A stretch of 64,000 nucleotides of DNA, from the NCBI RefSeq assembly GCF_006539565.1, contig NZ_BJNG01000035.1, positions 89,207 through 153,206 on the forward strand, read 5' to 3'. Positions 39,675 through 54,906 of this stretch are shown here, piece by piece. Under the pieces are notes generated by a model that was not told the origin of the DNA, did not search any database, and worked only from the letters and a program-made list of their open reading frames with translations. Every line of letters starts with the position of its first letter. Position 1 is the stretch's first letter. The DNA is from Pseudonocardia hydrocarbonoxydans. GTDB lineage: Bacteria; Actinomycetota; Actinomycetes; Mycobacteriales; Pseudonocardiaceae. The translations under genes were made by a program, and so were the position numbers.

Positions 39675-39991
39675 GCCTGTCCACCCACGTCCTCGACGCC
39701 GCGCTGGGCCACCCCGCCGCCGGCGTCGCCGTCACGCTGACCGGACCCGACGGGGCCGTGCACCACGGCGTCACCGACGACGACGGGCGCGTCGCCGCCC
39801 TGGCCCCCGGCGCCCTGCCCGGCGGCACGTACCGCCTCCGCTTCGACACCGGGGCCTACTTCGCCGCGACCGGCCAGTCCGGGTTCTACCCGGAGGTCGT
39901 CGTGGCCGTCACCATCGACGCCGACCGGCCGCACACGCACGTGCCGCTGCTGCTGTCGCCGTTCGCGTACACCACCTACCGAGGGAGCTGA
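39671..39991 (+). CDS. uraH: 5-hydroxyisourate hydrolase (transthyretin-like)
   Basis: The product is 106 residues. The N-terminal LSTHVLDAALGHPAAGV contains the first catalytic His and the C-terminus ends in the diagnostic YRGS. HTHVPLLLSPFAYTTYRGS supplies the second catalytic histidine and closes the active site. It hydrolyses 5-hydroxyisourate to OHCU. Translation is coupled with uraD. Confidence 0.95.
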   Translation: MSLSTHVLDAALGHPAAGVAVTLTGPDGAVHHGVTDDDGRVAALAPGALPGGTYRLRFDTGAYFAATGQSGFYPEVVVAVTIDADRPHTHVPLLLSPFAYTTYRGS

Positions 39992-39992
39992 C

Positions 39993-40460
39993 ATGTCGGA
40001 CCTCGACTGGCTCACCACCGCGGTCGACCTGGCCGTGGCGAACGTCGCCGACGGCGGGGGGCCCTTCGGCGCGGTGCTCGTCGCCGGCGGGGTGCGGATC
40101 GGGAGCGGGCAGAACCGGGTGACGCGCGACAACGACCCCACCGCGCACGCCGAGGTGGTGGCGATCCGGGCCGCCTGCGCCGCCCGCGGCGACTTCTCCC
40201 TCGCCGGGGCCACGCTGTACTCCTCGTGCGAGCCGTGCCCGATGTGCATGGCGTCGGCGCTGTGGGCCCGGGTCGAGCGCGTCGTCTACGCCGCCGACCG
40301 GCACGACGCCGCCCGCGGCGGGTTCGACGACCGGGAGTTCTACGAGCTGTTCGCCCGCGACCGCGGCACCTGGCCGACGCGGGTGGAGGCCGTCGCGCTG
40401 CCGGCCGGCCCGGCGCCGTTCGACGCCTGGCTCGCCGCCGCCGACCGGGTCGCCTACTAG
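39993..40460 (+). CDS. guaD: Guanine deaminase-type nucleoside deaminase
   Basis: The product is 155 residues. The zinc site is formed by HAEV and PCPMCMAS with the catalytic Glu in HAEV. The C-terminal region (YELFARDRGTWPTRVEA) resembles the Bacillus-type guanine deaminase, in which it closes over the active site. It would feed guanine into xanthine for the next enzyme. The symbol is assigned from family and context; another amino purine substrate is possible. Its TAG stop shares its last base with the next GTG start. Confidence 0.75.
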   Translation: MSDLDWLTTAVDLAVANVADGGGPFGAVLVAGGVRIGSGQNRVTRDNDPTAHAEVVAIRAACAARGDFSLAGATLYSSCEPCPMCMASALWARVERVVYAADRHDAARGGFDDREFYELFARDRGTWPTRVEAVALPAGPAPFDAWLAAADRVAY

Positions 40461-41233
40461 TGGACCTGCCCACCGTCACCGGGCTGCGCCGCCCCGTCGA
40501 CCGGGCGGGGCTGGCCGGGCTCGGACCGGGCACGGCGGTGCTGGCCGGGGGCACCTGGCTGTTCTCGCAGCCGCAGGACCACCTGCACACCCTCGTCGAC
40601 CTCACCGGGCTGGGCTGGGCGCCGGTCACCCGCACCGCCGACGGCGTGTCGGTCGCCGCCACCTGCACGATCGACGAGCTGGTCGCCGCCGGGATCCCGC
40701 TCGCTGACGAGTGCGCGGGCGCGCTCGCGGCCTCGTTCAAGATCACCTCGCAGGCGACGGTGGGCGGCAACGTCTGCCTCGCGCTGCCCGCCGGGTCGAT
40801 GACGTCGCTGGCCGTCGCGCTCGACGGCGTCGCGGTGCTGTGGGGGCCCACCGAGGACCGGCGCGTGCCGGTCGTCGACCTGGTCACCGGGGTGCGGACG
40901 ACGGCGCTGCGCCCCGGCGAGGTGCTGCGGTCGCTCGAGCTGCCCGCCGCGGCGCTGTCGGCCCGGCTCGCGTTCCGGCGGGCGGCGCTCTCGGCGCAGG
41001 GCCGCTCGGGTGCGGTGGTCACCGGCCGCCGCGGGGACGGTTTCGTCCTGGGCGTCACCGCGGCGACGCCGCGGCCGTGGCGGTTCGGCTTCCCGGACGT
41101 CCCGTCCTCGGACGAGATCGTCGCGGCCCTGGACTCCGTCCCGGACTGGTACGACGACCCGCACGGCTCGCCCGACTGGCGCCGGCACGTCACCGGGGTG
41201 CTGGCCGGGCAGGTCCGGGAGGAGCTGGCGTGA
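40460..41233 (+). CDS. Xanthine dehydrogenase FAD-binding subunit
   Basis: The product is 257 residues, slightly short for the family. FAD-binding hallmarks are [13 protein letters not shown] near residue 30 and [16 protein letters not shown] near 100. It passes electrons from the iron-sulfur centres to FAD and on to NAD. The start shares one base with the guanine deaminase stop, and its own stop overlaps the next gene (GTGA), so the three genes form a translational unit. Confidence 0.85.
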   Translation: MDLPTVTGLRRPVDRAGLAGLGPGTAVLAGGTWLFSQPQDHLHTLVDLTGLGWAPVTRTADGVSVAATCTIDELVAAGIPLADECAGALAASFKITSQATVGGNVCLALPAGSMTSLAVALDGVAVLWGPTEDRRVPVVDLVTGVRTTALRPGEVLRSLELPAAALSARLAFRRAALSAQGRSGAVVTGRRGDGFVLGVTAATPRPWRFGFPDVPSSDEIVAALDSVPDWYDDPHGSPDWRRHVTGVLAGQVREELA

Positions 41234-43797
41234 GGTTCACCGTCGACGGCGTGCCCGCCGAGGCCGACCCGGCGCCGGGCCGGTGCCTGCGCACGCTGCT
41301 GCGCTCGCTCGGGCACACCGCGCCCAAGAAGGGCTGCGACGCGGGCGACTGCGGCGCCTGCACCGTGCTCGTCGACGGCGCGCCGGTGCACTCGTGCGTC
41401 CACCCGGCGTTCCGCGTGGCCGGGCGGGCCGTCACCACCGCGGCCGGGCTGGGCACGCCGGAGCACCCGCACCCCGTCCAGCGGCGCTTCGTCGACGCGG
41501 GCGGGTTCCAGTGCGGGTTCTGCACCGCCGGGATGGTCGTGACGGCGGCGGCGCTGCCCGCGGGCGACCGCGGCAGGCTGCTCAAGGGCAGCCTGTGCCG
41601 CTGCACCGGCTACCGGGCGATCCTCGACGCCCTGGACGGCACCGTCACCACGCGGCGGGCGGCGAGCGCCCCGGGCGGGTCGCTGCCCGCGCCCGCGGGA
41701 CCCCGGATCGTGAGCGGGCGGGAGCCCTACACCCTCGACGAGCCACCATCCGGGCTGCTGCACCTGGCCGTGCTCGGCAGCCCGCACGCGCACGCCCGGA
41801 TCCGGTCGATCGACACCTCGGCGGCCGCCGCGCTGCCCGGCGTCCACGCCGTGCTCACCCACCTCGACGCGCCGCCCGTCGCGTTCTCCACCGGGCGCCA
41901 CGACGACCGGCTCGACGACCCCGACGACACCCTCGTCCTCGACCCCGTCCTGCGGTTCCACGGCCAGCGCGTCGCCGCGGTCGTCGCCGACTCGGTGGCG
42001 GTCGCGCAGGCCGCGTGCCGCGCGCTCGTCGTCGACTACGAGGTGCTGCCCGCGGTGCTCGACCCGGCCGCCGCGCTGGCGCCGGGCGCGCCGAAGGTGC
42101 ACGGCGACAAGGGCCCGGAGGCCCGGATCGCCGACCCGGCGCGCAACCTGGTGGCCGAGCAGCACGGCGAGGTCGGGTCGGTCGACGACGGGCTGGCCGC
42201 GGCCGACGTCGTCGTCTCCGGAACGTGGCGCACCGGGCGCGTGTCGCACGTCGCGCTGGAGACCCACGGCACCGTCGGCTGGCTCGAGGGCGACCGGCTC
42301 GTCCTGCGCACCAGCACCCAGGTGCCGTTCCTGGTGCGCGACGAGATCGCGCGCGTCTTCGGCCTGGCCGACGTGCGGGTGTTCACCGCGCGCGTCGGCG
42401 GCGGGTTCGGCGGCAAGCAGGAGATGCTCACCGAGGACCTGGTGACCCTCGCGGTGCTCGCCACCGGGCGGCCCGTCCAGTACGAGCTCACCCGCACCGA
42501 CGAGCTGACGACCGCGCCGTGCCGGCACCCGATGAGCGTGTCGGTACGGGCCGGGGCCACCTCCGACGGCGTGCTGACCGCGCTGGCCATCGACGTGCTC
42601 GCCGACGCGGGGGCCTACGGCAACCACAGCCCGGGGGTGATGTTCCACGGCTGCCACGAGTCGATGGCGCAGTACCGCTGCCCGAACAAGCGGGTGGACG
42701 CGCGGTCGGTCTACACCCACACCCTGCCCTCGGGGGCGTTCCGCGGGTACGGACTGGGGCAGGTGATGTTCGGGATCGAGGGCGCGCTCGACGAGCTGGC
42801 GCACCGGCTGGGCATGGACCCGTTCGAGCTGCGGCGGCGCAACGTCGTGGTGCCGGGCGACCCGTTCGTCGCCTCCTCCGACGCCCCCGACGACCTCACC
42901 TTCGGCGACAGCTACGGGCTCGACCAGTGCCTGGACCTCGCCCGCGACGCCCTCGCCCGCGACGCCCTGCCCGCCCCCGACGGCTGGCCGGTCGGCGAGG
43001 GCATGGCCGTGGCGATGATCGCGACGATCCCGCCGCGCGGGCACCACGCCGAGGCGTCGGTGACGCGGGACGCCGACGGCGGCTACACCGTGCGCGTCGG
43101 CACCGCGGAGTTCGGCAACGGCACCACGACGGTGCACGTCCAGCTCGCCGCGACGGTGCTGGGCACCACACCCGACCGCATCCGGGTGGTCCAGTCCGAC
43201 ACCGACGCCGTCGGGTACGACACCGGGGCGTTCGGCTCGGCGGGGTCGGTGGTGGCCGGGCGCGCCCTGCACGCGGCGGCGACGGCGCTGCGGGCACAGC
43301 TCGCGGCGGGTGGCCCGGCCACCGCGACCGCCACGCACGCCGGCACCCCGCGGTCGGTCGCGTTCAACGTCCACGCGTTCCGGGTGGCGGTCGACCCCGA
43401 CACCGGGGAGGTGGCGATCCTGCGGTCGGTGCAGGCCGTCGACGCCGGGGTGGTGCTCAACGCCGAGCAGTGCCGCGGGCAGGTGGAGGGCGGGGTGGCG
43501 CAGGCGATCGGGTCGGCGCTGTTCGAGGAGGTCGTGCTCGACGACGCCGGCCGCGTCACCACCGCGGTGCTGCGCGACTACCACGTGCCCCAGGTCGCCG
43601 ACGTGCCGCGCACCGAGGTGCTGTTCGCCGACACCCACGACGCGCACGGCCCGTTCGGGGCCAAGTCGATGAGCGAGGCCCCCTACAACCCGGTGGCGCC
43701 GGCGCTGGCCAACGCGGTCCGCGCCGCGCTCGGCGTCCGCCCGACGGAGCTCCCGATGACCCGCGACCGCATCTGGCGGCTCACCCGGAGGCGGTGA
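41230..43797 (+). CDS. Xanthine dehydrogenase, fused [2Fe-2S] and molybdopterin subunits
   Basis: The product is 855 residues and joins two subunits that are separate in many bacteria. The N-terminus holds the plant-type [2Fe-2S] cysteines Cys36, 41, 44 and 56 and the second centre Cys95, 98, 123 and 125. The molybdenum domain starts near residue 160, with [10 protein letters not shown] for the cofactor, RGYG, and the catalytic Glu in GAKSMSEAP near the C-terminus. The enzyme hydroxylates hypoxanthine and xanthine to urate. It ends 17 bases inside the convergent allantoicase gene. Maturation genes (xdhC, mocA type) are not in the window. Confidence 0.88.
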   Translation: MRFTVDGVPAEADPAPGRCLRTLLRSLGHTAPKKGCDAGDCGACTVLVDGAPVHSCVHPAFRVAGRAVTTAAGLGTPEHPHPVQRRFVDAGGFQCGFCTAGMVVTAAALPAGDRGRLLKGSLCRCTGYRAILDALDGTVTTRRAASAPGGSLPAPAGPRIVSGREPYTLDEPPSGLLHLAVLGSPHAHARIRSIDTSAAAALPGVHAVLTHLDAPPVAFSTGRHDDRLDDPDDTLVLDPVLRFHGQRVAAVVADSVAVAQAACRALVVDYEVLPAVLDPAAALAPGAPKVHGDKGPEARIADPARNLVAEQHGEVGSVDDGLAAADVVVSGTWRTGRVSHVALETHGTVGWLEGDRLVLRTSTQVPFLVRDEIARVFGLADVRVFTARVGGGFGGKQEMLTEDLVTLAVLATGRPVQYELTRTDELTTAPCRHPMSVSVRAGATSDGVLTALAIDVLADAGAYGNHSPGVMFHGCHESMAQYRCPNKRVDARSVYTHTLPSGAFRGYGLGQVMFGIEGALDELAHRLGMDPFELRRRNVVVPGDPFVASSDAPDDLTFGDSYGLDQCLDLARDALARDALPAPDGWPVGEGMAVAMIATIPPRGHHAEASVTRDADGGYTVRVGTAEFGNGTTTVHVQLAATVLGTTPDRIRVVQSDTDAVGYDTGAFGSAGSVVAGRALHAAATALRAQLAAGGPATATATHAGTPRSVAFNVHAFRVAVDPDTGEVAILRSVQAVDAGVVLNAEQCRGQVEGGVAQAIGSALFEEVVLDDAGRVTTAVLRDYHVPQVADVPRTEVLFADTHDAHGPFGAKSMSEAPYNPVAPALANAVRAALGVRPTELPMTRDRIWRLTRRR

Positions 43798-44827
43798 GCA
43801 GGTCGAGCAGGCCCGCCCGGTCGGCGGCGCCGTGGGCGCGCAGCAGCGTCTCCAGGTGCGCGTCGGGCAACGCCTCGACGAACCGGGCCGCCGCGGCGGC
43901 ACGGGCCGCGGGCGTCAGCTCGCCGTGGGCGCGCAGCCGGGCGAACCCGCCGTCGGGGTGGATGTCGACGCGCAGCCGGGAGACCGGCACGGCGCCGGGG
44001 GCGATCCGGAAGCGGTGCGGGGTGTCGGGCAGCACCGGGCGGCGGGGCACGACGACGCCCCCGGCACCGTCGGTGATCCCGACCCATCCGGGTGCGTTGC
44101 CCAGGAAGTGGCTGGTGTCGAACACGACCTCGCGCAGCCGGGTCTCCCCGGCCAGCGCCACCAGCACCCAGTCGTTCCCGTCGTCGCGGCGGCGCGCGGT
44201 CTCCCAGCCCTCGCCCATGTCGCGGGCCGGTCCGGGGCGCAGCAGGTTGGCGGGCGCGGAGTAGAACAGGTTCGAGCAGTCCTCGATCCGGCCGCCGAGC
44301 GCCGGCGTCGCCGCGTCGACGGTGCCGTGCAGGTCGCGCGGGTCGGGCACCGCCTCGCCGTGCACGCGGAACCGGGCGACGCCGCCGTCGGGGTGCATCG
44401 TCAGGCGCAGGTGGGTGAAGCGGTGGTCGTCGTCGACGGCGTAGGCATTGGCGGTGTCGCCCTGCGCCGCCGACGGCGCGACGAGCGGGGTCCACACCGC
44501 GCCGGTGAGGTCGTGGTCCTCCACGGCGGTGCCGTCGACGGAGACCTGCGGCGGGTAGTTGCCGCGGAAGTAGGCCGTGTCGACGACGACGCCGCGCACG
44601 ATCCCCGGCGCGCCGAGCCGCACGATCGCGTGGTCGACGCCGGGCTCGCGCCGCCGCCGGGTCTCCCAGCCGTCGTAGACCTTGCCGCGGTACCCGAACT
44701 CCGGGTGCTCGCGGACCGGGTAGGGCTGTACGAGGGCGGCGCGGTCGGCGAAGAAGTCGTCGTTCGCCGCGACGACCGCGCCCCCGAGCGCGCGGGCGGC
44801 GAGGTCGGGCAGGTGCAGGAAACTCAC
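43781..44827 (-). CDS. alc: Allantoicase
   Basis: The product is 348 residues with two similar jelly-roll halves, each carrying a WETxRRR motif ([20 protein letters not shown] and [21 protein letters not shown]) and an HPDGG motif ([30 protein letters not shown]). The duplication is typical of allantoicase. It cleaves allantoate to ureidoglycolate and urea. The GTG start overlaps the allantoinase stop. Confidence 0.94.
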   Translation of the reverse strand: MSFLHLPDLAARALGGAVVAANDDFFADRAALVQPYPVREHPEFGYRGKVYDGWETRRRREPGVDHAIVRLGAPGIVRGVVVDTAYFRGNYPPQVSVDGTAVEDHDLTGAVWTPLVAPSAAQGDTANAYAVDDDHRFTHLRLTMHPDGGVARFRVHGEAVPDPRDLHGTVDAATPALGGRIEDCSNLFYSAPANLLRPGPARDMGEGWETARRRDDGNDWVLVALAGETRLREVVFDTSHFLGNAPGWVGITDGAGGVVVPRRPVLPDTPHRFRIAPGAVPVSRLRVDIHPDGGFARLRAHGELTPAARAAAAARFVEALPDAHLETLLRAHGAADRAGLLDLLTASG

Positions 44828-46143
44828 GGCGCTCCTCGTCGCAGCAGGCGGCCGGCCGGCGGCCCGGTGACGTCGATCCTGCGCCCGCGCAGCCAGGTCC
44901 CGCGCACCACCCCCGTGAGCGCGCGGCCGTCGTAGGGGGTGACGGGGTTGCGGTGGGCGAGCCGGTGGGCGTCGACGACCCACGGCTCGTCCGGGGCGAA
45001 CACCACGAGGTCGGCGTCGCGGCCCGGCGCGATCGCCCCCTTGGCGTCGAGGCCGGCGAGCCGCGCGGGCGCCGTCGCCGTCCAGCCGACGACGTCGGCG
45101 AGGGAGTGGCCGCGCGCGCGGGCCCCCGACCACACGGCGGCCAGCCCCACCTGCAGCGATGCGACGCCGCCCCATGCGGAGCCGAAGTCGCCGCGCTTGA
45201 GCTCGGGTGTGCACGGGGAGTGGTCGGACACCACGACGTCGATCACGCCGTCGGCCAGCCCGCGCCACAGCAGCTCACGGTTGGCGGCCTCGCGGATCGG
45301 CGGGCAGCACTTGTACTGCGTGGCGCCGTCGGGCACGTCCTCGGCGGCGAAGGTCAGGTAGTGCGGGCAGGTCTCCACCGTGACGTCGACGCCGTCGCGG
45401 CGCGCGGAGGCCAGCATCGGCAGCGCGTCGGAGCTGCTCAGGTGCAGCACGTGCACCGCCGCCCCGGTCCACCGCGCCCGTTCGAGCAGCCAGGCGATCG
45501 CGAGGTTCTCCGCGCCGCGCGGGCGGGACTCCAGGAAGCTGCGGTACGCCGGGCCCGGTGCCGGGGCGCGGTCGACCGACTCGGCGTCCTCGGCGTGCAC
45601 GATCAGCCGGGCGCCGAACCCGGTCAGCTCGCGCAGCACCGGTTCGAGTTCCCCCGGCGGCAGCGGCGGGAACTCCTCGACCCCGGAGTCGAGCAGGAAG
45701 CACTTGAACCCGAACACGCCCGCGTCGTGCAGGGGGCGCAGCTCGGCCAGGTTGCCCGGGACCGCCCCGCCCCAGAACCCGACGTCGACGTGGCACCGTC
45801 CCCGCGCCGCCTCGCGCTTGGTCGCCAGTGCGGCCACGTCGACGGTCGGCGGGATCGAGTTGAGCGGCATGTCGACCAGGGTCGTGACGCCGCCGAGCGC
45901 GGCCGCCGCCGTCGCGGAGGCGAAGCCCTCCCACTCGGTGCGGCCCGGTTCGTTGACGTGCACGTGGGTGTCGACCAGCCCCGGGACCAGCACCTCGTCG
46001 GCGGCCAGGTCGACCACCTCGCCGTCGACGGGGGCCCCGATCGGCAGCACCGCGGCGATCCGCCCGTCGCGGACGGCGACGCAGCCCGGCCGCTCACCCG
46101 CGGGCGTGACGATCCGCCCCGCCCGGAACACCAGGTCGTGCAC
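44824..46143 (-). CDS. allB: Allantoinase
   Basis: The product is 439 residues. I chose the GTG at 46143, which has GGAGGGAG eight bases before it. The amidohydrolase metal site is visible: HVHVNEPG, the carboxylated Lys in [17 protein letters not shown] and DHSP. It opens the allantoin ring to allantoate. Transcribed first in a two-gene unit with alc. The overall set in this cluster converts guanine or xanthine to ureidoglycolate plus urea. Confidence 0.94.
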   Translation of the reverse strand: MHDLVFRAGRIVTPAGERPGCVAVRDGRIAAVLPIGAPVDGEVVDLAADEVLVPGLVDTHVHVNEPGRTEWEGFASATAAAALGGVTTLVDMPLNSIPPTVDVAALATKREAARGRCHVDVGFWGGAVPGNLAELRPLHDAGVFGFKCFLLDSGVEEFPPLPPGELEPVLRELTGFGARLIVHAEDAESVDRAPAPGPAYRSFLESRPRGAENLAIAWLLERARWTGAAVHVLHLSSSDALPMLASARRDGVDVTVETCPHYLTFAAEDVPDGATQYKCCPPIREAANRELLWRGLADGVIDVVVSDHSPCTPELKRGDFGSAWGGVASLQVGLAAVWSGARARGHSLADVVGWTATAPARLAGLDAKGAIAPGRDADLVVFAPDEPWVVDAHRLAHRNPVTPYDGRALTGVVRGTWLRGRRIDVTGPPAGRLLRRGAP

Positions 46144-46235
46144 GCCGACTCCCTCCGGTGGTGCGTCCGTCGCGCCGATCCTCCCCGACGTGACCGGCAG
46201 ACCTACGGCGGGTGAACGGACGTAGGATCGCCGGC

Positions 46236-46479
46236 GTGGCGCATCGGGAACCTGAACGGCGGCCCGGACGTCCTCCACGTGTGAATCCTCCCGTGCGTGC
46301 GAGCGGATCGGTCCGGCTGCTGGTCGTGGGACTGGCCTGGATCGGCGCCACGCTGTTCGGGCTCGCCGTCGCGGCCACCACCACCATCGGCCCGGTCGTG
46401 CTGAACGTCACCCGCAGCCACGGGGTGCACATGGGCGACCTCGTGGCGTTCTCCGTCGCCTACGTGGTGGCCCTGATCG

Positions 46480-46505
<26 letters not shown>
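46236..46505 (+). CDS. Small membrane protein (89 aa)
   Basis: The product is 89 residues with a basic N-terminal tail and two transmembrane helices (about residues 26-47 and 66-88). The GTG at 46236 follows TAGGAT by seven bases, so it is likely leaderless; an upstream GTG at 46212 would start before that -10 box. No family was recognised. The 3' end overlaps the ABC-F gene by 26 bases. Confidence 0.6.
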
Positions 46506-48054
<1,549 letters not shown>

Positions 48055-48260
48055 ACCACCGGGGAACGGGGAGGGGCATCCGCCGGGCCGGGCCGCGGGC
48101 GGGTGCGGGGTGCGCTCAGATCCACATGACGTGCCCGACCCTGCCCCGGCCGGGGTCGCGTCGCAACCGGTTTCCGGCCGGGCCCCCCGCGGCTCCCGGC
48201 GGCGCTGAGCCATCCGGGTGGGGCCGGGAACCGGCAGGTCGTGCGCGGCGTTCCCCGCCC

Positions 48261-48926
48261 GTGCAGCTCATCGTGCGCTACCTGCTCGCGCCCCTCGTCC
48301 GGCTGCTGTGGCGGCCCGCCGTCCACGGGGCGGAGCGGCTCCCCAGACGGGGGGCCCTGATCCTCGCGGCGAACCACCGCGCCGCCGTCGACACCGCCGT
48401 CATCGCGTTGACGGCGCGCCGTCCCGTCGCGTTCCTGGGCAAGGCGGAGTACTTCGTCGGGCGCGGGCTGAAGGGCCGGGCGCTGTCCCGGTTCCTGTCC
48501 GCGCTGGGCTACGTGCCGGTCGACCGCGGCTCGGCCAGGGCGGGGCTCGACGCGCTGCACGCCGGGCGCAGCGTGCTCGACGCGGGCGGTGCCTTCGCCA
48601 TCTACCCCGAGGGCACCCGCTCGCTCGACGGGCGGCTGCACCGCGGGCACACCGGCGTCGCCACCCTCGCGCTCGGCACCGGCGCCCCGGTCGTGCCGGT
48701 CGCGCTGGTGGGCACCGAGCGGGTCCAGCCGGTGGGCACGCGGCTGCCGCGGCTGCGGCGGGTGGTCGTCCGCTACGGCCCTCCGCTGGACTTCTCCCGC
48801 TACGACGGCCTGGAGAGCTCCCCTGCGATCCGCCGCGCCGTGACCGACCAGATCATGGACGCCATCGCCACGCTCTCGCAGCAGGAGTACGTCGACACCT
48901 ACCACGAGCGGCCGGCGGCGGCCTAG
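48261..48926 (+). CDS. 1-acyl-sn-glycerol-3-phosphate acyltransferase (PlsC-like)
   Basis: The product is 221 residues from GTG 48261. The acyltransferase motifs are NHRAAVD (catalytic His and Asp), the glycerol-phosphate site YPEGTRSLDG and the later VVPVALVGTERV. An N-terminal hydrophobic segment anchors it. It transfers an acyl chain to lysophosphatidate in phospholipid synthesis. An ATG at 48126 in the same frame would add 45 Pro/Arg-rich residues that do not fit the family, so I prefer 48261. Its 3' end abuts the reverse transcriptase remnant. Confidence 0.85.
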   Translation: MQLIVRYLLAPLVRLLWRPAVHGAERLPRRGALILAANHRAAVDTAVIALTARRPVAFLGKAEYFVGRGLKGRALSRFLSALGYVPVDRGSARAGLDALHAGRSVLDAGGAFAIYPEGTRSLDGRLHRGHTGVATLALGTGAPVVPVALVGTERVQPVGTRLPRLRRVVVRYGPPLDFSRYDGLESSPAIRRAVTDQIMDAIATLSQQEYVDTYHERPAAA

Positions 48927-52281
<3,355 letters not shown>

Positions 52282-52286
52282 CCGGG

Positions 52287-53480
52287 TCAGTTCGCGCAGG
52301 CCCCGGTGCCGACCTCGTCGTCGAGCCGGGCCTGCGGGTTCACCGACGCCGCGACCTGCTCGTTGGTGAGCACGAACCCGGTCTCGCTGTCGTCGAGCGC
52401 CGCGCCGAACACCACACCGATCACCTGGCCGTCGCGGTCGATCATCGGCCCGCCGGAGTTGCCGGAGCGGACGACCGCGCGGACGGTGTAGACGTTGCGG
52501 GAGACGGTGGACTCGTCGTAGATGTCGGGGCCGTTGAGCGTGATCTCCTGGCGCACCTTGGCCGCCGACGCCGTGAACGGGCCGTCGAGCGGGTAGCCGA
52601 GGATGATCGCGTCCTCCCCGACCTGCGCCGGCTCCGGCCGGAACTGCAGCGCGGGGGCGTCGAGCTCGGGGATGCGCAGCACCGCGATGTCGACGGCCGG
52701 GTCGTAGAGCACGACCTCGCCGGAGAGCTCGACCGGGCCGCGGCGGCCGGCCACCTCGACGCCGACGTCGTCGGTTCCGGCCACGACGTGCGCGTTGGTC
52801 ATGACCAGACCGTCGCCGATGACGAAGCCGGTGCCCTCCAGCGCCCGCTGGCACGACGGCGCGCGGCCGCGCACCTTCAGCACGCTGTCGGCGACCTCCT
52901 CGACCACCGGGCTCGCCAGCAGCGCCGGGTCGGGCGGGCCGACCTCCTCGATCGGCGTCTCGTCGAACGGGCTGAGGATCTGCGGGAAGCCGGAGTCGTC
53001 GAGCAGCCGGCGCAGCTCGTCGGGCAGGGCCCTGGCGCTCGCGGGCATCACCGAGTCGACGACGCGCAGCACCTCCGAGCCGCGGACGCCGGAGGCCAGC
53101 CCGGGGAAGCTCGCGGAGGCCAGCGGCAACGCCACCAGCCAGGCCGCGATGACGACGGTGAGCGCCTGCAGCACCGAACCGAGCGTGGAGTCGACGCGCA
53201 GCGTGTGCTCCCCGGTGATCCGGTCGCGGATGCGGCGACCGAAGAAGACGCCGGTGGTCTCGCCGAGCGCGACGAGCAGCACGACGACCACGATGCTGAC
53301 GATGATGCGCGTGCTCGTGGACTCGATGCCCGACGCCAGCAGCGGCGCCAGGCGCACGCCGAGCACCGCACCGCCGAGCACCCCGACGAACGACAGCAGC
53401 GCCACCGCCATCCCGTGCCGCCACCCGGACACGCCGGCGACGAGCGCCAGCACGACGACGATGAGGTCGACCCAGCTCAC
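52287..53480 (-). CDS. marP: MarP-like membrane serine protease
   Basis: The product is 397 residues, the same length as the mycobacterial enzyme. Four N-terminal transmembrane helices (about 4-20, 24-45, 58-78, 103-122) resemble colicin V production proteins. The chymotrypsin-like protease has His231 in TNAHVV, Asp264 in DPAVDIAVL and Ser342 in SGNSGGP. Cys210 and Cys395 are placed for the disulfide seen in MarP. The family protects the cytoplasm at acid pH and activates a peptidoglycan hydrolase. The GTG at 53480 has AGGAGA upstream. Confidence 0.92.
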   Translation of the reverse strand: MSWVDLIVVVLALVAGVSGWRHGMAVALLSFVGVLGGAVLGVRLAPLLASGIESTSTRIIVSIVVVVLLVALGETTGVFFGRRIRDRITGEHTLRVDSTLGSVLQALTVVIAAWLVALPLASASFPGLASGVRGSEVLRVVDSVMPASARALPDELRRLLDDSGFPQILSPFDETPIEEVGPPDPALLASPVVEEVADSVLKVRGRAPSCQRALEGTGFVIGDGLVMTNAHVVAGTDDVGVEVAGRRGPVELSGEVVLYDPAVDIAVLRIPELDAPALQFRPEPAQVGEDAIILGYPLDGPFTASAAKVRQEITLNGPDIYDESTVSRNVYTVRAVVRSGNSGGPMIDRDGQVIGVVFGAALDDSETGFVLTNEQVAASVNPQARLDDEVGTGACAN

Positions 53481-53490
53481 GACGGTCTCC

Positions 53491-54165
53491 TCATGCTCCC
53501 GCGCGGGCACGTGTCCACGCCTCGTCCAGATCCAGCACCCGGGACGGCTCCCAGGGCCGCGCCCAGCCACCCAGATCCAACAGCGCGGACAATAGGCCCC
53601 CGGTGAAGCCCCACACGAGCAGGCCCGCCACCAGGAAGCCCGGCCCGACGTAGCCGGAGGGATGGCCCACCTGGATCCGGTTCGCCGGGTCGGCGAGCGC
53701 GGCCAGCGGCACCCGGGCGACGCCCGCGGTCTCCGCCGCGTCGACCGCGTGCACCGCGCTCGGGCGCTCCCACTGCGCGAGCACCGGCGTGACGACGAAC
53801 CCCGACGGCGGGATGAACAGCTCCGGCAGCAGCGCCAGCGGGACGACGCCCGACGGGTCGAGCCCGGTCTCCTCCTCGGCCTCGCGCAGGGCGGTGGCCA
53901 CCGCGTCGGCGTCGCCGTCGTCGGACCCGCCGCCGGGGAAGGCGACCTGGCCCGCGTGGTCGCGCAGCGTGCTCGCCCGCTCCACCAGCAGCACGTCCGG
54001 GCCGTGCTCGGGGTCCTCGCCGACCAGGATCAGGACGGCCGCGCGGCGCCCGCCGTCGGGCGGCGGGATGCGGTGGCGGCTCAGCGTGACGGCGTCGACG
54101 TCGCGGACGGCGCTGAGCAGCGGCCGGAGCCGGGCGGAGACCCGTTCGGGCCGCAGCGGGCTCAC
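53491..54165 (-). CDS. Nudix hydrolase, coenzyme A pyrophosphatase type
   Basis: The product is 224 residues. The CoA-specific signature LLVERASTLRDHAGQVAFPGG precedes the Nudix box GGGSDDGDADAVATALREAEEE. Such enzymes hydrolyse CoA derivatives or related nucleotides, but other substrates are possible. Its GTG overlaps the thioredoxin-like gene stop and its stop lies 10 bases before the marP start, so nth, thioredoxin, Nudix and marP are one run of genes in the order known from mycobacteria. Confidence 0.87.
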   Translation of the reverse strand: MSPLRPERVSARLRPLLSAVRDVDAVTLSRHRIPPPDGGRRAAVLILVGEDPEHGPDVLLVERASTLRDHAGQVAFPGGGSDDGDADAVATALREAEEETGLDPSGVVPLALLPELFIPPSGFVVTPVLAQWERPSAVHAVDAAETAGVARVPLAALADPANRIQVGHPSGYVGPGFLVAGLLVWGFTGGLLSALLDLGGWARPWEPSRVLDLDEAWTRARAGA

Positions 54166-54806
54166 GACAGCTCCGCGACGGCGTCCGCGACGTCGTCGGC
54201 ACCGGTGAACGGCACCGGGGGGTCGACGCGGGCGACCGAGCCGTCGGGGCGGGCGAGGAACGAGTACGGCAGGCCCGGCGGCACGGCGAGCGCGGTGCGC
54301 ACCGCGGTGCCCGCGTCGAGCGCGGAGGGCAGGGCGACGCCGAGCTCGCCGAGGGTGCGCAGCGCGGCGCGCGGGTCGTCGTCGACGTCGACCAGCAGGA
54401 CCGGCACCGCGCCGGGGCGGGCGGCGTACGCGGCGAGCGCGGGCAGCTCCTCGCGGCACGGCGCGCACCAGGAGGCCCACAGGTTGAGCAGTACCGGGCC
54501 GTCCGCCGCGACGGAGCCGAGGTCGACCGCGCCCTCGGCCCCCAGGCAGGCCACCGTGACGCCGGCCAGCGGCCCCCCGACGCCCGGTGCGCCGGGGGCG
54601 GGGCAGGCCGGGAGAGCGGCCGCGGCGCGCAGCGGGGCCAGCTCGGCGTCGGACACCGCCACCGCCGACGGGGCGGCCGGGCCGTCGGCGACGGCGGGAC
54701 CCGCGGACGGGCGCGGCCACAGCGCGAACACCGCCAGCGCGACGAGGAGCACGACCACCGCCGTGGACACGATCTCGGCCCGGCCCGGGCCGACCCGGTC
54801 GCTCAC
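54162..54806 (-). CDS. Membrane-anchored thioredoxin-like (TlpA/ResA type) protein
   Basis: The product is 214 residues. One N-terminal helix (about residues 12-30) anchors a thioredoxin fold outside the membrane. The redox motif is WCAPC at residues 113-117, and the cis-proline lies in VPPGLPYSF. Two further cysteines (68 and 87) lie before the core. It should exchange disulfides in exported proteins. Between nth and the Nudix gene as in mycobacteria (Rv3673c). Confidence 0.87.
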   Translation of the reverse strand: MSDRVGPGRAEIVSTAVVVLLVALAVFALWPRPSAGPAVADGPAAPSAVAVSDAELAPLRAAAALPACPAPGAPGVGGPLAGVTVACLGAEGAVDLGSVAADGPVLLNLWASWCAPCREELPALAAYAARPGAVPVLLVDVDDDPRAALRTLGELGVALPSALDAGTAVRTALAVPPGLPYSFLARPDGSVARVDPPVPFTGADDVADAVAELS

Positions 54807-54906
54807 CGGTCCCCGGGACGGGCACCCGGCACGTCCCGCGCGCATCCTGCGGCCCGGCGCGCACCGTCGAGGGTGCGCGCGGGGCCGGACGGTGCGCGGC
54901 GCGGCG

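Noticed and set aside
48126..48260. N-terminal extension of the PlsC-like protein from the ATG at 48126
   Set aside because: The 45 added residues are Pro/Arg-rich and unlike the family N-terminus; GTG 48261 gives the normal length.
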